A stretch of 64,000 nucleotides of DNA from Fibrobacter sp. UWB5 (lineage in GTDB: Bacteria; Fibrobacterota; Fibrobacteria; Fibrobacterales; Fibrobacteraceae): NCBI RefSeq assembly GCF_002210295.1, contig NZ_MWQH01000001.1, positions 186,001 to 250,000 of the forward strand. The letters run 5' to 3'. Made by a program: the position numbers and the translations under genes. The notes under the pieces were generated by a model. The model had not been told where the DNA came from. It made no database searches and saw nothing but the letters and a program-made list of their open reading frames with translations. Position 1 is the stretch's first letter. Each line of letters starts with the position of its first letter. This document shows positions 46,134 to 54,182 of the stretch, piece after piece.

Positions 46134-47117
46134 ATGGATATCGCATCGAGTACATACCGCCGCATTTTTGTGCTGGGTTCCGGATTCAGCAAGTCGTTTT
46201 GTCCGCAGATGCCCACGTTGCGCGACTTGAACGAACTGATTCCCTTTGGAATTTCAGACGAGTTCCCGCACCTGCGTGATTACTGCAGGCGGTTTCTGGA
46301 GCTTTGCAATAACCAGGCGGAATACCTGAATATCGAAACGCTTTCGACGTCGATTCTGTCGGCACAGATTTTCCCCGGTGTGCGCGAAAGCCTTTACCAT
46401 TCCAGTTTGCGTTTTGAGCTGTTGCGCTTTATTGCGGGTGCGATTCGCCATGACCATGCGGTAGATTCCCAGTCGGCGGCCATTCTCCGTAAGTTCTTGG
46501 CGGGCTGCGTGAATTGCCCGAGCGAGGGCGTGCGCGATACCTTGCTGCTCAGCTTTAATTACGACACGCTGATTGAAAATATTATTGCTGCTGATCCTGA
46601 AATGGGTGCGAACGTGGCGGTGGATTACGGCGTGCGTATTGACCCTGCTGACCGCAGTGCGGTTCGTGCTCCGCGGACCCATTCAATTGATTTGCTCAAA
46701 CTGCATGGCTCGCTGAACTGGTACCCGGTCAAGGGCGCTTCTGATCCGCTTGATTTAAAGAATGTGTGCCAGGTGGAACCTTGCGACCGCAGTTTCCCGA
46801 TTTACCGCGAAGACACACCGATTTATATTCCGATGGCGCACGCTAAGGAATCTTTCTTGCGCGGGAGCCTGTTTAATTTGTTGTGGAGTAAGGCCGATTA
46901 CTATCTCAAGAATGCCCAGGAGATTTTCTTCTTGGGCTATGGATTCCCGAAGTCCGACATGAACAATTTGGAATTCTTGCTCCGCCACCGTGACCGCTTC
47001 AAGAAGGTCGTGGTGTTCGAACGCGAAGGCCACCCTGATTTGGAACGCCTGCGGGCGCTGTTGGGCGATACCCTGGTGCAGTCCATGGATGCCAAGGAAT
47101 TCTTGACTAAGTTCTAG
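46134..47117 (+). CDS. SIR2-like domain protein
   Basis: A 327-residue protein of the SIR2_2 type. NAD-binding features are FVLGSGFSKSF at 13-22 and FNYDTLIE with Asn142. The catalytic histidine is His191 (LLKLHGSLNW), and FLGYGFPKSDMNN forms the C-terminal Rossmann strand. Such domains usually act as NAD-cleaving enzymes and are frequent in phage-defence proteins (ThsA, DSR), but standalone housekeeping forms also occur. It sits alone after metE, outside the main defence island, with normal base composition. Function is therefore open. Confidence 0.8.
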   Translation: MDIASSTYRRIFVLGSGFSKSFCPQMPTLRDLNELIPFGISDEFPHLRDYCRRFLELCNNQAEYLNIETLSTSILSAQIFPGVRESLYHSSLRFELLRFIAGAIRHDHAVDSQSAAILRKFLAGCVNCPSEGVRDTLLLSFNYDTLIENIIAADPEMGANVAVDYGVRIDPADRSAVRAPRTHSIDLLKLHGSLNWYPVKGASDPLDLKNVCQVEPCDRSFPIYREDTPIYIPMAHAKESFLRGSLFNLLWSKADYYLKNAQEIFFLGYGFPKSDMNNLEFLLRHRDRFKKVVVFEREGHPDLERLRALLGDTLVQSMDAKEFLTKF

Positions 47118-47174
47118 GGGCGCGTAATTCGCGTTGCCGAGGTCTTACTATATTTTGCACCGAAGGGTGCAAAA

Positions 47175-47498
47175 ATGAAACTTTTTGGATTGGCCATATT
47201 TATGCTTGCGGGCATTGCATGTGCCCAATTGGTGCAAAAGAAGGCGCCGACGGCTGCCGATTCCATTGATCTTGGCGACAAGAAAGGCCCGATTGTCTAT
47301 TCGGACCCTAAAGAAAACGAAAAGTCTGCCATAAAAGATGCGACTGTCGAAATGGACAGTCGCAAGATTTCAAACGATTCTACCGTCGGGACGTTGATAG
47401 GTGTCGGCGCTGAATTCGTAGGCGACATCATGAAAGGCATGCTTTCGCCCAATTCTGCTGAAACCGACGCTGTCGAGTTAGAGCGAACCAGAAGGTAA
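47175..47498 (+). CDS. Small exported protein, hypothetical
   Basis: A 107-residue protein with a signal peptide (MKLFGLAIFMLAGIACAQL). Cleavage could be by signal peptidase I after ACA or as a weak lipobox at IAC. The mature part is hydrophilic, rich in lysine and aspartate, and ends in charged residues. I recognise no family. The start has gggtgcaaaa upstream, a poor RBS. Confidence 0.65.
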   Translation: MKLFGLAIFMLAGIACAQLVQKKAPTAADSIDLGDKKGPIVYSDPKENEKSAIKDATVEMDSRKISNDSTVGTLIGVGAEFVGDIMKGMLSPNSAETDAVELERTRR

Positions 47499-47557
47499 CC
47501 AAAACTGATGTGGAATGTGAAATGTTTAATTACTCATCTCACATTTCTCATTCTTAA

Positions 47558-48397
47558 TTATCCCAAATACTTTTCGCCAGATTCCACGCTCTGGTAAATG
47601 AGCGTGTTGATGGTCATGGGGCCTACGCCGCCCGGAACCGGAGTGTAGGCGCTGGCCACGTCTTCGAGACCATTTTCGATATCGCCTACGCCACCTGGAT
47701 GGTAGCCGGCATCAACCACGACGGCGCCCTGCTTGATCCATTCCTTCTTGATGAATTCCGGCTTGCCGACGGCACCCACCAGGATGTCGGCCTGCTTCAC
47801 GAATTCGGGCAGGTTTTCGGTCTTGCTGTGGCAAATCGTCACGGTGCAGTCTGCATTCAAGAGCATCATGGCCATGGGCTTTCCAAGAATCGCGCTGCGG
47901 CCTACAACCACGGCGTGCTTGCCTGCAAGCGGAATGTTGTAAGCCTTCAAGAGACGCATGATGCCGGCAGGTGTCGCACATCCGTAGGCGGGTTCGCCCA
48001 TCGCCATGCGGCCAAAGCCGAGGCATGTCACGCCGTCCACGTCCTTGCGAGCGTCAATGGCTTCGAAAGCGGCACGTTCGTCAATGTGGCGCGGAACCGG
48101 ATGCTGCAACAGAATGCCGTGCACGTCGTTGTTGTCGTTGAGTTCCTGAATCTTGTCGAGGAGTTCCTGCGTGGTGGTGTTCTTCGGGAGCACCACGCGG
48201 ATGCTTTCCATGCCCACGCGGGCGCAGGCGTTGCCCTTCATCTTCACGTAAGTGGCGCTTGCCGGATCGTCACCCACCAAAATCGTTGCAAGGATCGGGG
48301 TCTTGCCCGTCTTTTCCTTGAGCTTTGCCACGCGGGCGCTGAGTTCTTCTTCAGTGGTCTTGGCAAGTGCCTTGCCGTCGAGGATGAGTGCTGCCAT
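47558..48397 (-). CDS. folD: Methylenetetrahydrofolate dehydrogenase/cyclohydrolase
   Basis: A 279-residue bifunctional enzyme (NADP-dependent dehydrogenase and cyclohydrolase). The active segment [17 protein letters not shown] has the catalytic lysine. [14 protein letters not shown] and [17 protein letters not shown] (dinucleotide loop) and the C-terminal [14 protein letters not shown] are all FolD signatures. I take the ATG at 48397 with ggag upstream; a longer frame begins 69 bases earlier without support. One-carbon folates feed MetE nearby. Confidence 0.96.
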   Translation of the reverse strand: MAALILDGKALAKTTEEELSARVAKLKEKTGKTPILATILVGDDPASATYVKMKGNACARVGMESIRVVLPKNTTTQELLDKIQELNDNNDVHGILLQHPVPRHIDERAAFEAIDARKDVDGVTCLGFGRMAMGEPAYGCATPAGIMRLLKAYNIPLAGKHAVVVGRSAILGKPMAMMLLNADCTVTICHSKTENLPEFVKQADILVGAVGKPEFIKKEWIKQGAVVVDAGYHPGGVGDIENGLEDVASAYTPVPGGVGPMTINTLIYQSVESGEKYLG

Positions 48398-48481
48398 AAG
48401 TGTCTCCGGGGCGCAAAGTGCGCGATTGTTTGCCCCAAAGATAGAAAAGAGTCTGGGGTTAGTCATTAGTTTTGCGCCAAA

Positions 48482-48513
48482 GAAAAAAATAAAGCCCCGC
48501 GGAAGGCGAGGCT
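48482..48513 (-). terminator. Terminator after the small gene at 48546
   Basis: On the minus strand agcctcgc-cttcc-gcggggct is followed by ttattttttt. Confidence 0.8.
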
Positions 48514-48545
48514 ACAAAATTTGAAAAATGTAAGGTTCGTAAATC

Positions 48546-48767
48546 TTAGAACATGTCCTTGAGGGACGGGACCAAGGAGCAAACAATCACCCACGGGTAG
48601 GAAAGCGAACCCTTAAGCCAACCAGTCTTGGCAGGGCTCGGGACTGCACGAGCAGTGTTCGAGCTGACCATGCTATCGAGCTCGCTACGAACGCTCTCGA
48701 TGGAGCTTTCGAAAGCCTGCTTGTTAGCGGAGGCCGAATTTATGAAATTTTCGAAACGGTAGTTCAT
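48546..48767 (-). CDS. Small hypothetical protein
   Basis: A 73-residue protein with a good RBS (aagga, seven bases before ATG) and a terminator after it, so it looks real. The N-terminal half is polar and helical, and the C-terminus has a short hydrophobic stretch (YPWVIVCSLVPSL). No family recognised. Confidence 0.7.
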   Translation of the reverse strand: MNYRFENFINSASANKQAFESSIESVRSELDSMVSSNTARAVPSPAKTGWLKGSLSYPWVIVCSLVPSLKDMF

Positions 48768-49085
48768 ACAATTTCCTTATATTTCTCACTCTTATGTGTA
48801 AATTTAGTAACAAAAATCTGTTTTAGCAACCCCTTTGTAAACCCCCGTTTACGGCAATTGTGTAAGCAAAGTTGTTGTCTGTTTGGATAAAAGTGTCTAA
48901 ATTTTGCTAAAAACGGCAATTTTTGCTTAAAACTTTTTCTAAAAAGTCGGAATTTTGTACATTTTAGGGCGAAAAGATTGTTCTAAAAAGTGTTCACGAC
49001 GCGTTCTTTAAAGTCTTTTCTATTTTTGGATGTGTTGGATATCACTGGAATTTGCGATGTAACTCGCTATAGATCAAGGAATTAT
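48768..49085. other. Intergenic region between divergent small gene and FKBP gene
   Basis: 318 bases without a gene. It contains the inverted repeat gtaaac-cccc-gtttac (48837-48852) and AT-rich stretches that could carry the two promoters. No RNA gene or remnant was recognised. Confidence 0.6.
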
Positions 49086-50063
49086 ATGAAGATAAACCAT
49101 TTTTTTTCGGCTTCTTTGGCACTTTGCTCGGTGCTGGTTGCTTGCGGTGGCGGTCAAAAACCCGCTGTGGATCCCGAGGCTCAGACTGATTCTGCTGCTG
49201 CCCCCAAGTCTGCTTTGCCGGATTTGAATAACCCCACCGACCGTTACAGCTATGCGCTGGGTATGGACTTGGGCAAGGCAATTGCGAACGTGAACGTGCC
49301 GCTGAACATGGACGTGCTCATGGGCGCTATCAAGGACCAGGTGGATTCTACCCGCCCGGTGCAGATGGCCGATTCTACCGCGGAATCCGCCTTGCAGGAT
49401 TTGCTTTTGCAGATGCAGAAGAAGAAGGAATCCGACGAAAAGGCCCAGGCCCAGAAGGCGCTTGATGAACAGACGAAATTCCTTGCCGAAAATGCCAAGG
49501 ATACGACTGTCAAGAAGACTCCGAAGGGCGTGCAGTATAAGGTGATTAAGGCCGGTGCAGGCATTAGCCCCAAGATGAGCGACAAGGTGCAGGTGCACTA
49601 TATTGGAGCGCTCCTCGACGGAACGGAATTCGACAATAGCGTCAAGCGCGGTGAACCGCTGGAATTCCCGGTGAGCGCCGTGATAGAAGGCTGGCAGGAC
49701 TTGCTGCAGGTCATGAAGGAAGGCGACAAGGTGAAGGCCTGGATTCCGAGTGCCCTTGCCTATGGCGAAGCGGGCGTGCCTCCGATGATTCCGGCGAATG
49801 CGATGCTTGTGTTCGAGGTGGAACTCTTGAAGGTTTATGCCGAAGTGCCTGCGGTTGACAGCACTGCTGTGCCCGCCGCCCCTGCTGCCGCTCCGAAGGC
49901 TGAAACGAAGCCTGCGGAACCGGCCAAGGCCGAAGCCAAGCCCGCTGCTGAAAAGAAGGCCGAGGCTAAGCCCGCTGCTGAAAAGAAGCCGGAAGCCAAG
50001 CCTGCAGAGAAAAAGGCAGAAGCAAAGCCTGCCGAAGCTGCAAAACCCGCTGCCAAAAAGTAA
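49086..50063 (+). CDS. FKBP-type peptidyl-prolyl isomerase lipoprotein
   Basis: A 325-residue lipoprotein from the ATG at 49086 (aagga upstream). Lipobox LVAC gives the lipidated cysteine near residue 19. The N-terminal dimerisation part (DRYSYALGMDLGKAIANVNV) resembles FkpA/Mip proteins. The FKBP domain follows (VHYIGALLDGTEFDNSVKRGEPLEF ... IPSALAYGEAG). The last 70 residues are a low-complexity tail of alanine, lysine, proline and glutamate (PAAEKKAEAKP repeats), likely a flexible periplasmic linker. It should act as a folding helper in the periplasm. Confidence 0.93.
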   Translation: MKINHFFSASLALCSVLVACGGGQKPAVDPEAQTDSAAAPKSALPDLNNPTDRYSYALGMDLGKAIANVNVPLNMDVLMGAIKDQVDSTRPVQMADSTAESALQDLLLQMQKKKESDEKAQAQKALDEQTKFLAENAKDTTVKKTPKGVQYKVIKAGAGISPKMSDKVQVHYIGALLDGTEFDNSVKRGEPLEFPVSAVIEGWQDLLQVMKEGDKVKAWIPSALAYGEAGVPPMIPANAMLVFEVELLKVYAEVPAVDSTAVPAAPAAAPKAETKPAEPAKAEAKPAAEKKAEAKPAAEKKPEAKPAEKKAEAKPAEAAKPAAKK

Positions 50064-50097
50064 AAATTGGCGTTTGCCCAATATTTATACAGATATT

Positions 50098-50128
50098 GCC
50101 CCGCACAAGCGGGGCTTTCTTTTTTTTA
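50098..50128 (+). terminator. FKBP gene terminator
   Basis: Perfect stem gccccgc-acaa-gcggggc followed by tttcttttttttt. Confidence 0.92.
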
Positions 50129-50136
50129 AATTTGCG

Positions 50137-50170
50137 GTGACACTTTTAACTTCCACTAGTGTTACAATGG
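50137..50170 (+). promoter_or_regulatory. Dyad GTRACAC-N15-GTGTTAC-AATGG, copy upstream of the ECF sigma gene
   Basis: gtgacac (50137-50143), 15 bases, gtgttac (50159-50165), then aatgg. The same dyad, with identical spacing, occurs at 62894-62927 before the TonB-receptor gene. The downstream arm contains tacaat, which could be a -10 box. Confidence 0.55.
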
Positions 50171-50171
50171 T

Positions 50172-50675
50172 ATGAACGGGAAAAATCTCCTTGATCGCAT
50201 GGCTTTTTCGAAACTCTACGAGGCTTACGCCCCGATGGTTTACAGACGCTGTGTCTTTTTGCTCAAGGACGATGCCGAAGCCAAAGACATGGTGCAAAAT
50301 GTGTTTTTGCGTGTATACGAGCGCATGGACACCTTGGATCTTTCGCAGCCGTCGAGTTTGTTGTGGAATACGGCAACCAGACTTTGCCTGAACCGTATTC
50401 GTGACAAGAAACGCCGCGGGCTTGATTGTGATTCGAGCGAACTCTTGCTCACCATCGCCTGCGCCGAAGAAGATGACGGTTATGAGGCCAAGGGTCTTTT
50501 GGCAAAGATTTTCTCGAAGGAGCAGGAATCTACCCGCACGATTGCGACGCTGCATTATGTAGACGGCATGACTCTGGAAGAAACTGCTGAAACTGTTGGA
50601 CTTTCGGTGAGTGGCGTGCGCAAGCGTTTGCGTACCCTGCAAGCCAAGATCAAGAATCTGGAGGTTGAAAGATGA
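50172..50675 (+). CDS. ECF-type RNA polymerase sigma factor
   Basis: A 167-residue sigma factor. Region 2 is FSKLYEAYAPMVYRRCVFLLKDDAEAKDMVQNVFLRVYERM and region 4 is LHYVDGMTLEETAETVGLSVSGVRKRLRTL. The ATG at 50172 lies only four bases after a tacaat box, so the message may be leaderless, or translation may start at the second ATG (50199). It overlaps the anti-sigma-like gene (atga) and leads the operon with the caspase-like protein, so all three likely form one response unit. Confidence 0.93.
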   Translation: MNGKNLLDRMAFSKLYEAYAPMVYRRCVFLLKDDAEAKDMVQNVFLRVYERMDTLDLSQPSSLLWNTATRLCLNRIRDKKRRGLDCDSSELLLTIACAEEDDGYEAKGLLAKIFSKEQESTRTIATLHYVDGMTLEETAETVGLSVSGVRKRLRTLQAKIKNLEVER

Positions 50676-51448
50676 CATCTGTCAATAAAATTTCCGATTT
50701 CAAGCTGGAACGCTATCTGCTCGGGGAACTCTCCGAAAAAGAAATGCGTGAACTCCAGGAACGCGAATTGAGCGACGAAATCTTTGCCGCCCGCGTGGCT
50801 GAAATGCGCCTGCAGGGCAAGCGCTTTTTAGCGGAAAATCCGTTTGCGGATCTTGAAGAACGCATTGAGGCTGCCGAAGCCGCCGGGAATTCTGCCGAGA
50901 AGGCTGGCCAGAATATTTTGTGGCTCAAGGTGGCTGCCGCGTTGGTGATTGCACTGGGTATTTTCTCGGTGGTTGTGTTGAATCGCGATGTGGCGACTTA
51001 CGACAACAATGCCGCCTCGATGGAAGTCGCCATGGCCGATGTAGATGACGGCACGCGAATCAAGGGTATGCAGGCTTCTTTGGAAGTCTGGAAAAAGACG
51101 GGCGACAGTGCCGTGCAAATGGTGAACCTGGGCGATGCTTACGAAGGTGACGAAATCCAGTTGCGTTACCGCGTTCCACAAAAGTGCTTCGGCATGCTTT
51201 TTAGCATGGACGGCAACGGAACCATTACCATGCACATGGGCGAAGGCAACAAGGCTATTGAGCTGGAACCCGGCAAAATGACGACGCTTCCGTTCGCTTA
51301 CAAGCTCGATAACGCTCCGAAATTCGAAAAGTTCTTCTTGCTCACGTCGCAGAATGCTTTTGAAATTGACGGCAACGATATTGACAAGAGCTTGAAGCAG
51401 GCTGGTGTAGAAAACGTTTCGTTTACGCTCCGCAAAGTTGGGAAATAA
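50672..51448 (+). CDS. Probable anti-sigma factor with one TM and periplasmic C-terminal domain
   Basis: A 258-residue protein. The N-terminal 75 residues (KLERYLLGELSEKEMRELQERELSDEIFAARVAEM) have the short helical form of anti-sigma domains. One membrane segment (LWLKVAAALVIALGIFSVVVL) is near 88-108. The outer 150-residue domain includes QLRYRVPQKCFGMLFSMDGNGTITMHM, similar to DUF4384-type domains. It follows the sigma gene with an atga overlap and precedes the caspase-like gene by ten bases. Confidence 0.82.
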   Translation: MTSVNKISDFKLERYLLGELSEKEMRELQERELSDEIFAARVAEMRLQGKRFLAENPFADLEERIEAAEAAGNSAEKAGQNILWLKVAAALVIALGIFSVVVLNRDVATYDNNAASMEVAMADVDDGTRIKGMQASLEVWKKTGDSAVQMVNLGDAYEGDEIQLRYRVPQKCFGMLFSMDGNGTITMHMGEGNKAIELEPGKMTTLPFAYKLDNAPKFEKFFLLTSQNAFEIDGNDIDKSLKQAGVENVSFTLRKVGK

Positions 51449-51458
51449 GGGGGAGAAA

Positions 51459-53828
51459 ATGAAAAAGATTTTGGGTAAGATTTTATTCTGCGATTTTTTG
51501 TCGGGTTCTGCGATTTTTTGCCTGGTTTGCCTGGTGGCGATTTTGGCGGCTGCAAGCAATGCCCATGCCGCTGCGAATTCCGGCGAGATCGCGATTAATC
51601 GTTACGTGTTCGCGGTGAGTGCGAATAACGGCGGTAAGGGCCGCCCGGTGCTGCGCTATGCCGAAAGCGATGCCCGCGCATTTGCCAATGTGCTTTCGCA
51701 AATGGGCGGAGTGGCTAAGCAGAATGTGTACCGCGTGACAGAACCCAGCGTTGCCTCGTTGCAAAGTCAGCTGGATGCCCTCGATAAAAAGTTGCAGGCT
51801 TCAAAATCTTCGAAAGGTGCTGGCGCGGATTCCCGCGAAGAAGTACTGGTGTACTATAGCGGTCACGCCGACGAAAAGGGACTTCGCCTCGGCGAAGAAA
51901 TTTATAGTTGGAAAGAATTCCGCAAGCGTGTGGATGCCTTGAATGCCGACGTGAAAATTGCCGTGATCGATGCTTGCGGCTCGGGTGCTATCACTCGCGC
52001 GAAGGGCGGTGTCGCTGTGCCTGCGTTCATGGTCGACAAAAGCAGCGACATGAAAGGCTACGCCTTTATCACCAGCAGCACTCAAGATGAATCTAGCCAG
52101 GAAAGCGACAAACTCAAGGGATCCTTCTTTACGCATTCGCTGGTGAGCGGCCTTCGCGGCGCAGGCGATGCGAGCGGTGACGGCAAGGTGACGCTTTCTG
52201 AAGCTTACCAGTTCGCCTTCAATGAAACTCTCCAGAAGACCGAAGCCACCATGGGTGGCGCCCAGCACCCCAGCCGCGACATGAACTTGGCGGGCACCGG
52301 TGACGTGGTCATGACCGATTTGCGCAGCACAAGCGCAGGCCTCGACTTGGACGAAGATGTAGACGGTCACTTGTTCATTCGCGACGAAAAGGGTGAACTT
52401 GTCGCCGAACTTTACAAGAAATCTGGTCGCGCCATGAGCCTCGGGTTCCCTGCCGGCAAGTACAGCGTACGCTTGGAACGCCCTGCCGAATATAAGGAAA
52501 CATCGATCACGCTTTATGACAACAACCGTGCGCGTCTCGGCAAAAAGCAGTTCACTGCGGTCGCTGTTGAAAAGACGGCTCTTCGCGGCGAAATCAAGAG
52601 CGAACGTTCTTGCGCTAATGGCGATACGGCAAAATGCTCTCTGGATTCGCTTGACCGCAACGGAGTTTCTCGCACGACGTTTGGTTTTTACGACCGCGAC
52701 AAGGATCCGCGCAAGGGCGTGCAATTGGGTCTCTTTGCCACCAAGACGAAAAATTACATGGTCGGTTCGCAGGTGAGCCTGTTCGTGAATAGCGCCGATA
52801 AGGATATGCGAGGTATCCAGCTGACGGGCCTCTTGAATATCGCAAACGAAAACATTGATGGTGCACAGATTTCGGGTACCGTGAACTATGCCGAAAGCGT
52901 CGATGGTTTGCAGCTGGCCTATATCAACTGGGCATCTGAAAAATCCGAAGGTGCGCAGATCGGTTTTGTGAACGCCGCTCTCGATACCATGCGCTACTTG
53001 CAGCTGGGTTTTGTGAATGCTTCTGAATACAGCAAGACTCACGTTGGTTTTGTGAACACGAGTATGGGCTCCAAAGTGCAGGTCGGCTTTGTCGATGTCG
53101 CCAAGGACGCCGATGTGCAAGTAGGCTTTGTGAATGTGGCTAAGGACAATGATGTTCAGGTGGGCTTTACGAATGTGGCTGTCAATTCTCGTGTAGGCGT
53201 GGGCCTTGTGAATGCCACGGCATGGGAAGGCGGCACGCAGGTGGGTTACGTGAATGTGGCGCCCAAGTCCAAGGGCCGCCAGGTGGGTTTTGTGAACGTT
53301 TGCTTGGAATGCGAAAAGACTCCGGTGGGCTTTATCAGCGTCGTTGGCAACGGTGTGTGGGCTGTGACAACGTCCTTGAACGAAATGGGAGTTTTAGATC
53401 TTTCGCTTCGCTTGGGTACAGCTTATTTCTACACCGCCTTTGAATGGGCTCGTCCCTTTGAAAAGGGTGAAGGATTCAAACGCTTTGAAGATCACTACGA
53501 AAGCGGTTATGGTATCGGTACGCAGTTCGGCAAGTACGGCAACCACTTTGAGTTGGAATACATGTTCCTGAATGCCTTTGAGAATGTTGCTTTCAGCGGT
53601 GAAAACAATTACAATTACCACCACCGCCTGCGCTTGGGCTTTGTACATAAGCTCTTCCCGGGGTTAGGCCTTACGGTGGGTGGCTCGCTGAACTGGGCGA
53701 CGATTGGCGATGCGGACGAGATTTGGCTCAAACCCTGGAACAACTACCACGACGACTTCGGCAGCGAAAAGCATAAGGCTCGTTGGTGGCCCGGCTTCTA
53801 CTCGGGCATTACCGTGGGTAGATTCTAA
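51459..53828 (+). CDS. Secreted caspase-like (C14) protein with surface repeats and C-terminal barrel-like domain
   Basis: A 789-residue protein. The signal peptide (up to ASNAHA) is near 36. The caspase fold carries His136 (YYSGHADEKG) and Cys173 (VIDACGSG), the catalytic dyad. A beta-sandwich-like linker follows. From about 420 to 630 there are some 13 repeats of roughly 16-18 residues of the form VQVGFVNVAKDxD, like the surface repeats of Leptospira LA_2272-type proteins (from memory). The last 160 residues have alternating aromatic strands and end GFYSGITVGRF, as in an outer-membrane barrel. It is third in an operon with an ECF sigma and an anti-sigma factor. Substrate unknown. Confidence 0.85.
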   Translation: MKKILGKILFCDFLSGSAIFCLVCLVAILAAASNAHAAANSGEIAINRYVFAVSANNGGKGRPVLRYAESDARAFANVLSQMGGVAKQNVYRVTEPSVASLQSQLDALDKKLQASKSSKGAGADSREEVLVYYSGHADEKGLRLGEEIYSWKEFRKRVDALNADVKIAVIDACGSGAITRAKGGVAVPAFMVDKSSDMKGYAFITSSTQDESSQESDKLKGSFFTHSLVSGLRGAGDASGDGKVTLSEAYQFAFNETLQKTEATMGGAQHPSRDMNLAGTGDVVMTDLRSTSAGLDLDEDVDGHLFIRDEKGELVAELYKKSGRAMSLGFPAGKYSVRLERPAEYKETSITLYDNNRARLGKKQFTAVAVEKTALRGEIKSERSCANGDTAKCSLDSLDRNGVSRTTFGFYDRDKDPRKGVQLGLFATKTKNYMVGSQVSLFVNSADKDMRGIQLTGLLNIANENIDGAQISGTVNYAESVDGLQLAYINWASEKSEGAQIGFVNAALDTMRYLQLGFVNASEYSKTHVGFVNTSMGSKVQVGFVDVAKDADVQVGFVNVAKDNDVQVGFTNVAVNSRVGVGLVNATAWEGGTQVGYVNVAPKSKGRQVGFVNVCLECEKTPVGFISVVGNGVWAVTTSLNEMGVLDLSLRLGTAYFYTAFEWARPFEKGEGFKRFEDHYESGYGIGTQFGKYGNHFELEYMFLNAFENVAFSGENNYNYHHRLRLGFVHKLFPGLGLTVGGSLNWATIGDADEIWLKPWNNYHDDFGSEKHKARWWPGFYSGITVGRF

Positions 53829-53837
53829 AAGTAAAGT

Positions 53838-54182
53838 TTAATCTGCGCAAAGCCTGCTGAGTTCATCCTTCTTTTCGAGGATGGTGCCGAGCAGGCTTTT
53901 GTAATCCATATCGGTTTCGCTGCGGAGCAATTCAGTGATTTCTGCAACCGGCGTATAAATCGGCGTGAGCGAGAGGTTTCCGAGAACACCCTTTAGCGCA
54001 TGGGCGGCTTCGAAGGCGTTTTTTTTGTCTTTCGCGGCAATGGAATCCTTGAGCTTGTCGAAATTGCCCTCGCCGGGAATGGTCGCCACGAGCTTCAGGT
54101 ACAGGGCCTCGTTTCCGAAACAGCGTGCAAGCCCTTCGGCGGTATTTGCCCCAAAAGTGTTCAGTTTATCGACGGTTATCAT
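53838..54182 (-). CDS. Histidine phosphotransfer (Hpt) protein
   Basis: A 114-residue helical protein with the phosphorylation motif AAHALKGVLGNLSL (His near 62). It overlaps the GGDEF/EAL regulator gene by four bases. Because three hybrid kinases with C-terminal receiver domains lie across the divergent promoter, it is a good candidate for the relay between them and the REC domain of the regulator. Confidence 0.9.
   Translation of the reverse strand: MITVDKLNTFGANTAEGLARCFGNEALYLKLVATIPGEGNFDKLKDSIAAKDKKNAFEAAHALKGVLGNLSLTPIYTPVAEITELLRSETDMDYKSLLGTILEKKDELSRLCAD

Noticed and set aside
43634-46216. An 860-codon minus-strand open frame opposite metE
   Set aside because: It is an antisense shadow produced by the codon bias of metE. 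Its translation has no recognisable domain, and it would overlap metE, lysR control sites and the SIR2 gene.
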